Positions 55,386 to 61,777 of a DNA stretch of 64,000 nucleotides are shown here, piece after piece. The translations under genes were made by a program, and so were the position numbers. The notes under the pieces were generated by a model. It had not been told where the DNA came from, searched no databases, and was given only the letters and a program-made list of their open reading frames with translations. Source of the DNA: an uncultured Eubacteriales bacterium (GTDB lineage: Bacteria > Bacillota > Clostridia > Christensenellales > Aristaeellaceae); NCBI GenBank assembly GCA_900542445.1, contig UQNN01000012.1:3676-67675 (forward strand), given 5' to 3'. How positions within the stretch are numbered: the stretch's first letter is position 1; every line of letters begins with the position of its first letter.

Positions 55386-56936
55386 ATGGTTAAGCGTGCG
55401 ATTTTGAGCGTGTCGGATAAGACCGGCATTGTGGAACTGGCCCGCCGATTGGCCGATCAGGGCGTGACCCTGCTGTCCACAGGCGGCACGATGAAGGCGA
55501 TTGAACAGGCGGGGATTTCCGTCACCGGCGTGAGCGACGTGACCGGTTTTCCGGAGTGCCTCGACGGGCGCGTGAAGACGCTGCATCCGGCGATTCACGC
55601 AGGGCTGCTCGCCGTGCGTGAGAATCCCGAACACATGAAACAGCTTGAACAGCTCGGTGTGGAGCCGATTGACATGGTCGTTATCAACCTGTATCCCTTC
55701 CGCGCGACCATTGAAAAGCCCGGCGTGACCTTCGACGAGGCGATTGAGAACATCGATATCGGCGGCCCGACCATGCTTCGCGCGGCGGCAAAAAATGCGC
55801 AGGATGTGGTCGTCGTCATCGATCCGGCGGATTACGACCGCGTGCTCACCGAGCTGGAAACCACGGGCGACGTTTCGCTGAAAACCAAGCGCTATCTGCA
55901 ATATAAGGTCTTTGAGCATACCGCGCAGTATGACTGCATGATTCAGCAGTACCTGCGCAGCCAGCTGGAGGACACGCCGGAATTCCCACAGAACCTGACC
56001 GTCACGTTTGAAAAGGTGCAGGAGATGCGTTACGGCGAGAACCCGCACCAGAAAGCGGCGTTCTATCGCGACCTGGGCGATATCGCGGGCACGCTCCCGG
56101 CGGCCAGGCAGCTGCACGGCAAGGAGCTTTCCTACAACAACATCAACGACACGAACGGCGCGCTGGAACTGCTGCGCGAGTTTGACACGACGGCGGTCAT
56201 TGCGGTCAAGCACGGCAACCCGTGCGGCGTGGGCGTGGCGGAGACGGTCAGCGAGGCTTACAAGCTGGCGTATGAGGCCGATCCGGTCAGCGTGTTCGGC
56301 GGCATTGTCGTCACCAACGGCACGGTGGACGCGGCGACGGCTGAGCAGATGAGCAAAATCTTCCTTGAGATCATCGTTGCGCCGAAGTTCACCGAGGAAG
56401 CGATGGCGATTCTGACGAAGAAAAAGAATCTGCGCCTGCTGGAACTGGATACGACGATCCGCACGTATCCGAAGGGCGAACGCGTGATGCGCAAAGTGGC
56501 GGGCGGCCTGCTGGTGCAGGAAATCGACGACAAGCTGCTGCCGGAAGACGGCGACTTGAAGGTCGTGACCAAAGCGCAGCCGACGGAAAAGCAGATGGAG
56601 GATTTGATGCTGGCGTGGAAGATCGTCAAGCATGCGAAATCCAACGGCATTGCGATTGCCAAGGACAACCAGAGTCTGGGCATCGGGCCGGGGCAGGTCA
56701 ACCGCATTTGGAGCACGCAGATGGCCATCGAGCGCAGCGGCGACAAGGTGCGCGGCGCGGCGCTGGCGAGCGATGCGTTCTTCCCGTTTGACGACTGCGT
56801 GAAGGCCTGTGCGGAAGCGGGCATCAGCTGTATCATTCAGCCGGGCGGCAGCGTCCGCGATCAGGATTCCATCGACGCGTGCGACAAGTACGGCATTGCG
56901 ATGGTCTTTACGGGCATGCGCCATTTCAAGCACTAA
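55386..56936 (+). CDS. purH: Bifunctional AICAR formyltransferase/IMP cyclohydrolase, PurH
   Basis: PurH does the last two steps to IMP. The ATG at 55386 behind GAAGGGAG gives 516 residues, the normal size; the longer open frame runs through the repeat. The N-terminal cyclohydrolase domain (~1-195) begins VKRAILSVSDKTGIVELARR and has TLHPAIHAGLLAVRENPEH; the C-terminal transformylase carries AVKHGNPCGVGVAETVSEAY with the Lys-His pair, and ends SIDACDKYGIAMVFTGMRHF. Repeat copies flank it on both sides. Confidence 0.97.
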   Translation: MVKRAILSVSDKTGIVELARRLADQGVTLLSTGGTMKAIEQAGISVTGVSDVTGFPECLDGRVKTLHPAIHAGLLAVRENPEHMKQLEQLGVEPIDMVVINLYPFRATIEKPGVTFDEAIENIDIGGPTMLRAAAKNAQDVVVVIDPADYDRVLTELETTGDVSLKTKRYLQYKVFEHTAQYDCMIQQYLRSQLEDTPEFPQNLTVTFEKVQEMRYGENPHQKAAFYRDLGDIAGTLPAARQLHGKELSYNNINDTNGALELLREFDTTAVIAVKHGNPCGVGVAETVSEAYKLAYEADPVSVFGGIVVTNGTVDAATAEQMSKIFLEIIVAPKFTEEAMAILTKKKNLRLLELDTTIRTYPKGERVMRKVAGGLLVQEIDDKLLPEDGDLKVVTKAQPTEKQMEDLMLAWKIVKHAKSNGIAIAKDNQSLGIGPGQVNRIWSTQMAIERSGDKVRGAALASDAFFPFDDCVKACAEAGISCIIQPGGSVRDQDSIDACDKYGIAMVFTGMRHFKH

Positions 56937-56943
56937 AGGGGAA

Positions 56944-57020
56944 ACGCGTGGGGCGTTGCCCCACACCCCACCAAGAACCTGAGGTTCTTGGATTTCCCAT
57001 TTTTATCGCTTCGCGATAAA
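56944..57020. repeat. Copy E of intergenic palindromic repeat family 1
   Basis: Single-sided copy: GTGGGGCGTTGCCCCAC, CAAGAACCTGAGGTTCTTG, then TTTATCGCTTCGCGATAAA (57002-57020). It starts eight bases after the purH stop. Confidence 0.88.
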
Positions 57021-57132
57021 GGATTCATAATGTAGGGTAAAAACGAGCAGCGTCCCTTGGGGCCGCCCCAAGCGGGCGGGAGGGGACGCTGTTTTTTGCC
57101 TTTTAAAGAAAGGGCGAGAGAGGCACAAAAAA

Positions 57133-57188
57133 ACCTGTCTCTCCCTTTGGAAGAGGTGGCCGCGTCAGCGGTCGGAGAGGGCGACAGG
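57133..57188. repeat. Copy of intergenic repeat family 2
   Basis: CTCTCCCTTTGGAAGAGG, TGGCCGCGTCAGCGGTCGG and AGAGGGCGACAGG. In reverse complement it lines up with the copy at 50203 (CGGCCACCTC versus GTGCCACCTC, and the CAAAG loop). Its end overlaps the purD ribosome binding site. Confidence 0.55.
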
Positions 57189-57197
57189 AGGTCAAGC

Positions 57198-58463
57198 ATG
57201 AAAGTATTGGTTATTGGCGGCGGCGGGCGCGAACACGCGGTTTGCAGGAAGCTGAGCGAATCGAAGGATGTGACGGAACTGCTCTGCGCGCCGGGCAACG
57301 CGGGCATTGCGCGAGTGGCGCGCTGCATTCCCGATGTGAAAGCGACGGATATCGACGGCATTGTGGCGCTGGCGAAACGGGAAAAGGTGGATTTTGTCTG
57401 CGTGACGCCGGATGATCCGCTGGCGCTGGGCTGCGTGGACAGGCTGGAAGCGGAAGGCATTGCGGCGTTCGGCCCGACGGCTTACGCCGCGCAGATGGAA
57501 GCGAGCAAGATCTTTTCCAAAAACCTGATGCGCAAATACGGCATCCCCACGGCGAAGTGCGAAATCTTCACCGAGATGGAGAAGGCGCTGGCGTATCTGG
57601 ATACGCAGAGCGCGCCGATTGTCGTCAAGGCGGACGGCCTGGCGCTGGGCAAGGGCGTCGTCGTCGCGGCGACGATAGACGAGGCGAAACAGGCCGTGAT
57701 CGAGATGATGCAGGGCGGCAAGTTCGGCAGGAGCGGCGCGCGGGTGCTGATTGAAGAATGCATGGTCGGGCGCGAGGTGACGGTGCTGTGCTTCTGCGAC
57801 GGCAAGACGATTGTGCCGATGAAGGCCAGCCAGGACCACAAGCGCGTGTTTGACGGCGACAAAGGCCCGAACACGGGCGGCATGGGCGCGTTCGCGCCCA
57901 GCCCGCTGTATACCCGGCACATCGCAGAGCGGACGGAACGCGAAATTCTGCTGCCGACGCTTCGGGCGATGAACGCCGAGGGTTTCACGTTCAAGGGTGT
58001 GCTGTATGTCGGGCTGATGCTGACGAAAGACGGGCCGAAGGTGGTCGAATACAATGCGCGCTTTGGCGACCCGGAGACACAGGTCGTGCTGCCGCTGCTG
58101 GACAGCGATTTGTTCGCCATCATGCGGGCGGTGCGTGAGCAGCGGCTGGCCGAGATGGATATTCGCTGGAAGGACGGTGCGGCGGCGTGCGTCGTGCTGG
58201 CCAGCGGCGGCTATCCGGGCAAGTACGAAGGCGGTAAGCCGATTTCCGGTTTGGAAGAGGCGGAAGCGATGGGTGCGACGGTATATCATGCAGGCACGAA
58301 GCGGACGGACGCGGGCTATGTGACGGCGGGCGGCCGCGTGCTCGGCGTGACGGCGCTGGGCGACACGCTGGCAGACGCGATTCACAAAGCCTATGCGGCG
58401 GCGGAGCAGATTCATTTCGACGGCGCGCATATGCGGCGGGACATCGGAAAATTGGACATGTAA
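57198..58463 (+). CDS. purD: Phosphoribosylamine-glycine ligase, PurD
   Basis: PurD joins glycine to phosphoribosylamine, an ATP-grasp reaction. The ATG at 57198 lies behind CAGGAGG, giving 421 residues. MKVLVIGGGGREHAVCRKLS begins the N-terminal domain; GPTAYAAQMEASKIFSKNLM, VVKADGLALGKGVVVAATID and DKGPNTGGMGAFAPSPLYT mark the ATP-grasp core, and EYNARFGDPETQVVLPLLDS carries the metal ligands. It is separated from purH by two different repeat elements and about 260 bases, so its level may differ from the rest. Confidence 0.97.
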   Translation: MKVLVIGGGGREHAVCRKLSESKDVTELLCAPGNAGIARVARCIPDVKATDIDGIVALAKREKVDFVCVTPDDPLALGCVDRLEAEGIAAFGPTAYAAQMEASKIFSKNLMRKYGIPTAKCEIFTEMEKALAYLDTQSAPIVVKADGLALGKGVVVAATIDEAKQAVIEMMQGGKFGRSGARVLIEECMVGREVTVLCFCDGKTIVPMKASQDHKRVFDGDKGPNTGGMGAFAPSPLYTRHIAERTEREILLPTLRAMNAEGFTFKGVLYVGLMLTKDGPKVVEYNARFGDPETQVVLPLLDSDLFAIMRAVREQRLAEMDIRWKDGAAACVVLASGGYPGKYEGGKPISGLEEAEAMGATVYHAGTKRTDAGYVTAGGRVLGVTALGDTLADAIHKAYAAAEQIHFDGAHMRRDIGKLDM

Positions 58464-58471
58464 AACAAAAC

Positions 58472-58578
58472 GTCTTCCGTCACGCCTACGTCGTGCAGCT
58501 TGCTGCTGGCAGAAAACCGTATAAAAAAACGCCCATCCGACAATCCTGAGCGGCAGAAATCTTTTTTGACGGAGGGGA
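58472..58578. repeat. Partial family 2 element between purD and dapB
   Basis: CTTCCGTCAC then CGTGC resembles the beginning of the copy at 50203, and TGACGGAGG at 58568-58576 is the inverted complement of CTTCCGTCA. The interior does not match. The arms could form a long-range hairpin with a T-run (CTTTTTT) inside, so it may also end the purine transcript. Confidence 0.4.
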
Positions 58579-58582
58579 GAAA

Positions 58583-59302
58583 ATGAACATCGCGGTCGTG
58601 GGCTGCGGCAAAATGGGGCGGATGATCGAGGCGGTTTGCGCACGGCGGGAGGATGTGCAGATAGCCGGTTTTGTCGGGCGGGGCGGCTGTGCGAGCCTTG
58701 ACGAGCTGGAGGAGATGGACGCGGCGCTGGATTTTTCCCATCCGGACAATTTGAACGGGCTGCTGGAAAGCGCGGCGCGGAGAAAAATTCCGCTGGTCAT
58801 CGGCACGACGGGGTTCAGCGACGCACAGGGCGAGGCCATTCGCGAGGCTGGCCGAAGCATCCCGATTGTATGGGCGGATAATTTTTCCGTCGGGGTGACG
58901 GTGCTGGGGCGTTTGGCGGCAGAAGCGGCGCGGATGCTCGGCGGCGGTTTCGACATGGAAATCGTGGAGACGCACCATCGATGCAAGGCGGACGCCCCCA
59001 GCGGTACGGCGAAGATGCTTTTGAGGCGCGTTGACCCAGGCGGCGCATATGCTGTTTTAAACGGGCGCGAAGGGCGAAGCGGCGCGCGCAGGCGGGAAAT
59101 CGGCGTGCATGCGGTGCGAGGGGGCACGGTTGCGGGCGAACACAGGCTGTATTTTTTCGGGCCGATGGAAGAGCTGGAACTGCGCCACCGCGCGGACAGC
59201 CGCGAAATCTTTGCGCTCGGCGCGCTTCGGGCGGCGGCATTTGCAACGCGCGCCCCGAACGGCCTGTATGACATGGACGACGTGATATTCGGAGGAACAT
59301 GA
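58583..59302 (+). CDS. dapB: 4-hydroxy-tetrahydrodipicolinate reductase, DapB
   Basis: DapB reduces the product of DapA with NAD(P)H on the path to diaminopimelate and lysine. 239 residues, slightly short for the family. The dinucleotide loop is VGCGKMGRMI (GCGKMG at 7-12), and the active site ETHHRCKADAPSGTA places H131, H132 and K135 correctly. WADNFSVGVTVL is also standard. The dapH start overlaps its stop (ATGATG). No dapA lies beside it and no lysine riboswitch was recognised in the 120-base leader. Confidence 0.95.
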   Translation: MNIAVVGCGKMGRMIEAVCARREDVQIAGFVGRGGCASLDELEEMDAALDFSHPDNLNGLLESAARRKIPLVIGTTGFSDAQGEAIREAGRSIPIVWADNFSVGVTVLGRLAAEAARMLGGGFDMEIVETHHRCKADAPSGTAKMLLRRVDPGGAYAVLNGREGRSGARRREIGVHAVRGGTVAGEHRLYFFGPMEELELRHRADSREIFALGALRAAAFATRAPNGLYDMDDVIFGGT

Positions 59303-59994
59303 TGGACGCGAAGGCAATCATCGAAAAGATCCGAACGGCGGAGAAGAAAACGCCCGTGAAAGCCTATATCAGGACAACCAGGCCGCTGCATTTTGAAAAC
59401 TGCCACGTGTTTACCGGCGCGGACATGATCGTGATGGGCGATTACAAAGACATTGCGCCCGTGCTGGAACGCAATGAGGACGCGATTGAAGATCTTGTCG
59501 TCGAGTGCGACCGACGCAACAGCGCGCTGCCGCTGGCGGATATCAAAACCCTGCATGCGCGCATCGAGCCGGGCGCGATCATCCGCGACGAGGTGGAAAT
59601 CGGCGAAGGCGCAGTGATCATGATGGGCGCGATTCTCAACATCGGCGCGGCAGTCGGCGAAGGGACGATGATCGACATGGGCGCGGTGCTCGGCGGGCGC
59701 GCGATCGTTGGCAGACACAGCCACATCGGGGCGGGCACAGTGCTCGCGGGCGTGGTCGAGCCGCCCAGCGCGAAGCCCGTCACGATCGGCGACAACGTGC
59801 TCATCGGCGCAAACGCGGTGGTCATCGAGGGCGTAAGCGTCGGAAACGGCGCGGTGGTGGCAGCGGGCGCGGTCGTCACGCGGGACGTGCCGGAAAACGC
59901 AGTGGTTGCGGGCGTACCGGCACGCATCGTCAAGATGAAGGACGAAAAGACCGAGGGAAAAACGGCGCTCATCGACGCGCTGCGGGCGCTGTAA
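59299..59994 (+). CDS. dapH: Tetrahydrodipicolinate N-acetyltransferase, DapH
   Basis: 231 residues. The N-terminal ~85 residues form the alpha-helical domain of DapH (MDAKAIIEKIRTAEKKTPVK). The rest is a left-handed beta-helix of hexapeptide repeats, seen as IEPGAIIRDEVEIGEGAVIM, GAILNIGAAVGEGTMIDMGA and VGRHSHIGAGTVLAGVVEPP. Together they indicate the acetylase branch of diaminopimelate synthesis rather than the succinylase branch. Two start codons in tandem (59299, 59302) are possible. It forms a two-gene operon with dapB and is followed by a terminator. Confidence 0.95.
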   Translation: MMDAKAIIEKIRTAEKKTPVKAYIRTTRPLHFENCHVFTGADMIVMGDYKDIAPVLERNEDAIEDLVVECDRRNSALPLADIKTLHARIEPGAIIRDEVEIGEGAVIMMGAILNIGAAVGEGTMIDMGAVLGGRAIVGRHSHIGAGTVLAGVVEPPSAKPVTIGDNVLIGANAVVIEGVSVGNGAVVAAGAVVTRDVPENAVVAGVPARIVKMKDEKTEGKTALIDALRAL

Positions 59995-60015
59995 ACATCG
60001 GGCGCGAAAGACGCG

Positions 60016-60037
60016 AGGGGCACGGGAGCCCCTTTTT
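60016..60037 (+). terminator. Terminator of dapB-dapH
   Basis: AGGGGC (60016-60021), loop ACGGGA, GCCCCT (60028-60033), then TTTT. Confidence 0.85.
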
Positions 60038-60099
60038 GGATTTGCGCGGGCCGAATCCGAAAAAAATGTGTAAAATAAGGGAAAAACCAAAAATAAGAA

Positions 60100-60128
60100 T
60101 TGACATTCGGGACGGAAGATGATATCAT
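60100..60128 (+). promoter_or_regulatory. Promoter of the str operon
   Basis: TTGACA (60100-60105), 17-base spacer, TATCAT (60123-60128). It lies ~70 bases before the L7Ae-like gene. The 60 bases before it are AT-rich. Confidence 0.85.
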
Positions 60129-60200
60129 ACTCATGTTTGCTGTGCAAGCCGTCCGCGGGGATGGTCTGCGCGGAAGACGATTGAAAGGAAGAATTGGTCT

Positions 60201-60446
60201 ATGAATGATGGTCTCGCCGATGTTGACCGACGAGTAGTCGGCACCAAGCAGGTTCTGCGTGCGCTGGACGAGGGCAAGGTTGCCCATGCGTATGTGGCGC
60301 AGGATGCGGATCTGCTGCTCACCAAGCGCGTCGTGGATCGCTGTTACGACATGGATATCCCCTGCACGCAGGTGGAATCGATGGAAAAGCTTGGACGCGC
60401 ATGTGGCATCGACGTCAAGGCTGCGGCCGCCGGTCTGCTCAAATAA
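60201..60446 (+). CDS. rplGB: L7Ae-family K-turn RNA-binding protein (YbxF-like)
   Basis: An 81-residue L7Ae-fold protein of the kind found before rpsL in Gram-positive str operons (B. subtilis YbxF). It binds kink-turns in RNA. Marks: VVGTKQVLRALDEGKVAHAY and VAQDADLLLTKRVVDRCYDM, then CGIDVKAAAAGLL. The T-box upstream of proS in this window should itself contain a kink-turn, a known type of target. In most relatives this gene follows rpoB-rpoC; here it has its own promoter after dapH. AAAGGAAG precedes the start. Confidence 0.9.
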   Translation: MNDGLADVDRRVVGTKQVLRALDEGKVAHAYVAQDADLLLTKRVVDRCYDMDIPCTQVESMEKLGRACGIDVKAAAAGLLK

Positions 60447-60590
60447 GGGCGAATCGGCCGCAAAAAATACCGGCTGCTATGCGGCACGCCGGCGCTTTGT
60501 ATGCTATGACCCCGCGCAAGCGGGTTCATATAGATGAATCAGCAAGCAAGTGTTCCAGAATTTTTGAGAAGAAACATAGGAGGTGCTTCC
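60447..60590 (+). promoter_or_regulatory. Structured gap between the L7Ae-like gene and rpsL
   Basis: Two hairpins are evident: CCGGC (60470-60474) with GCCGG (60488-60492), and CCCGC-GCAA-GCGGG (60511-60524), the latter with a GNRA tetraloop. No promoter or gene is seen. It may separate the expression of the two genes. Confidence 0.4.
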
Positions 60591-60965
60591 ATGCCTACGA
60601 TCAACCAGTTGATCCGCAACGGAAGAAAAGCGATCGCTGCAAAGCCGACCGCGCCTATCCTGCAGAAGTGCCCGCAGAAGCGCGGCGTGTGCCTGTCTGT
60701 CAAGACCACCACGCCGAAGAAGCCGAACTCTGCGCTGCGTAAGATTGCCCGTGTCCGCCTGACGAACGGCGTCGAAGGTACTTGCTACATCCCCGGCATC
60801 GGCCACAACCTGCAGGAGCACTCCGTGGTGCTCATCCGCGGCGGCCGTGTCCGTGACCTGCCTGGCGTTCGTTATCACATCATCCGCGGCGCGCTGGATG
60901 CTGCCGGTGTGGCCAAGCGTATGCAGGCCCGCTCCAAGTACGGCGCGAAGCGCCCGAAGAAGTAA
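60591..60965 (+). CDS. rpsL: Ribosomal protein S12
   Basis: S12 (124 residues) at the decoding centre, target of streptomycin resistance mutations. The ATG at 60591 lies behind TAGGAGG. PTINQLIRNGRKAIAAKPTA, VKTTTPKKPNSALRKIARVR and the loop around RVRDLPGVRYHIIRGALD are intact. The lysine that confers resistance when changed (KTTTPKKPNS) is the wild-type Lys, so streptomycin sensitivity is expected at this site. A long, structured 280-base gap follows. Confidence 0.98.
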   Translation: MPTINQLIRNGRKAIAAKPTAPILQKCPQKRGVCLSVKTTTPKKPNSALRKIARVRLTNGVEGTCYIPGIGHNLQEHSVVLIRGGRVRDLPGVRYHIIRGALDAAGVAKRMQARSKYGAKRPKK

Positions 60966-61245
60966 TTTCTGAGGGTTCATACTTCGGGATAACGAAGGAA
61001 GTGGCGCCCTCCCAGTATCGGAGGTGTCGTCGGTCTGAAACGGGTGGCCGGCCGCGAAGCGAAAGGATGCTGTGCGTGTTTGGAACAGCGCGCAGGATTT
61101 TTCGCGGGCAGGGCTGTGTGCTAGATCCGGTTAAGAAAGTCGCTTTTGCTGAGGCGGCGCGCTTGCCGGCCGTTCGGGCCATGCTGCAAGAAAACCGAAG
61201 CGAGGAAACAATCCTTGCTTCCTGACAACTCAGGAGGTTAAACCC
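60966..61245 (+). promoter_or_regulatory. Long structured leader between rpsL and rpsG
   Basis: A 280-base gap without a credible gene (an open frame of 74 codons lacks a ribosome binding site). Near its end two hairpins follow each other: GAAGCGAGGA (61197-61206) with TCCTTGCTTC (61212-61221), and CCTGA (61221-61225) with TCAGG (61230-61234). The second covers part of the AGGAGG (61232-61237) of rpsG, so it could block translation. In E. coli S7 binds this same intergenic region to control the operon; equivalence here is inference. Confidence 0.6.
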
Positions 61246-61716
61246 ATGCCGAGACGTGGTTTTGTACCCAAGCGTGAAGTGCTGCCGGATCCGGTTTACG
61301 GCAACACCATCGTCACCAAGCTGATCAACCAGATCATGCTCGACGGCAAGCGCGGCATCGCGCAGTCCGTCTGCTACGACGCGTTCCAGATGCTGGCCGA
61401 CAAGACCGGCAAGGACGCGATGGAAGTTTTCAACGCCGGCCTGCAGAACATTCTGCCCAGCCTTGAAGTCAAGGCCCGCCGCGTCGGCGGCGCGACCTAT
61501 CAGGTCCCGATCGAGATCCGCCCGGAGCGCCGTCAGACCCTGGCCCTGCGCTGGCTGGTCGAGTTCTCCCGCAAGCGCGGCGAGAAGACCATGGCCGAGC
61601 GCCTGTGCGCCGAGATCATCGACGCGAGCAACAACACCGGCGCGGCTGTCAAGCGTAAGGAAGAAATGCACCGTATGGCCGAGGCCAACAAGGCGTTCGC
61701 CCACTATCGCTGGTAA
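61246..61716 (+). CDS. rpsG: Ribosomal protein S7
   Basis: S7 (156 residues) organises the 30S head. PRRGFVPKREVLPDPVYGNT, LINQIMLDGKRGIAQSVCYD and the beta-hairpin VGGATYQVPIEIRPERRQTL are conserved; it ends HRMAEANKAFAHYRW. The start follows CAGGAGG that is partly covered by a hairpin. fusA follows after 61 bases. Confidence 0.98.
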   Translation: MPRRGFVPKREVLPDPVYGNTIVTKLINQIMLDGKRGIAQSVCYDAFQMLADKTGKDAMEVFNAGLQNILPSLEVKARRVGGATYQVPIEIRPERRQTLALRWLVEFSRKRGEKTMAERLCAEIIDASNNTGAAVKRKEEMHRMAEANKAFAHYRW

Positions 61717-61777
61717 TTTCCGTCCGATCGTGCGAGGCGCCGCGCAAGCGGCCGCCTGAACAAAAAGGAGATTCAAC

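Noticed and set aside
58464..58582. Lysine riboswitch before dapB
   Set aside because: The leader is only ~120 bases and none of the conserved lysine riboswitch blocks could be recognised.
61001..61225. 74-codon open frame in the rpsL-rpsG gap
   Set aside because: No ribosome binding site, and the sequence is better explained as structured leader RNA.
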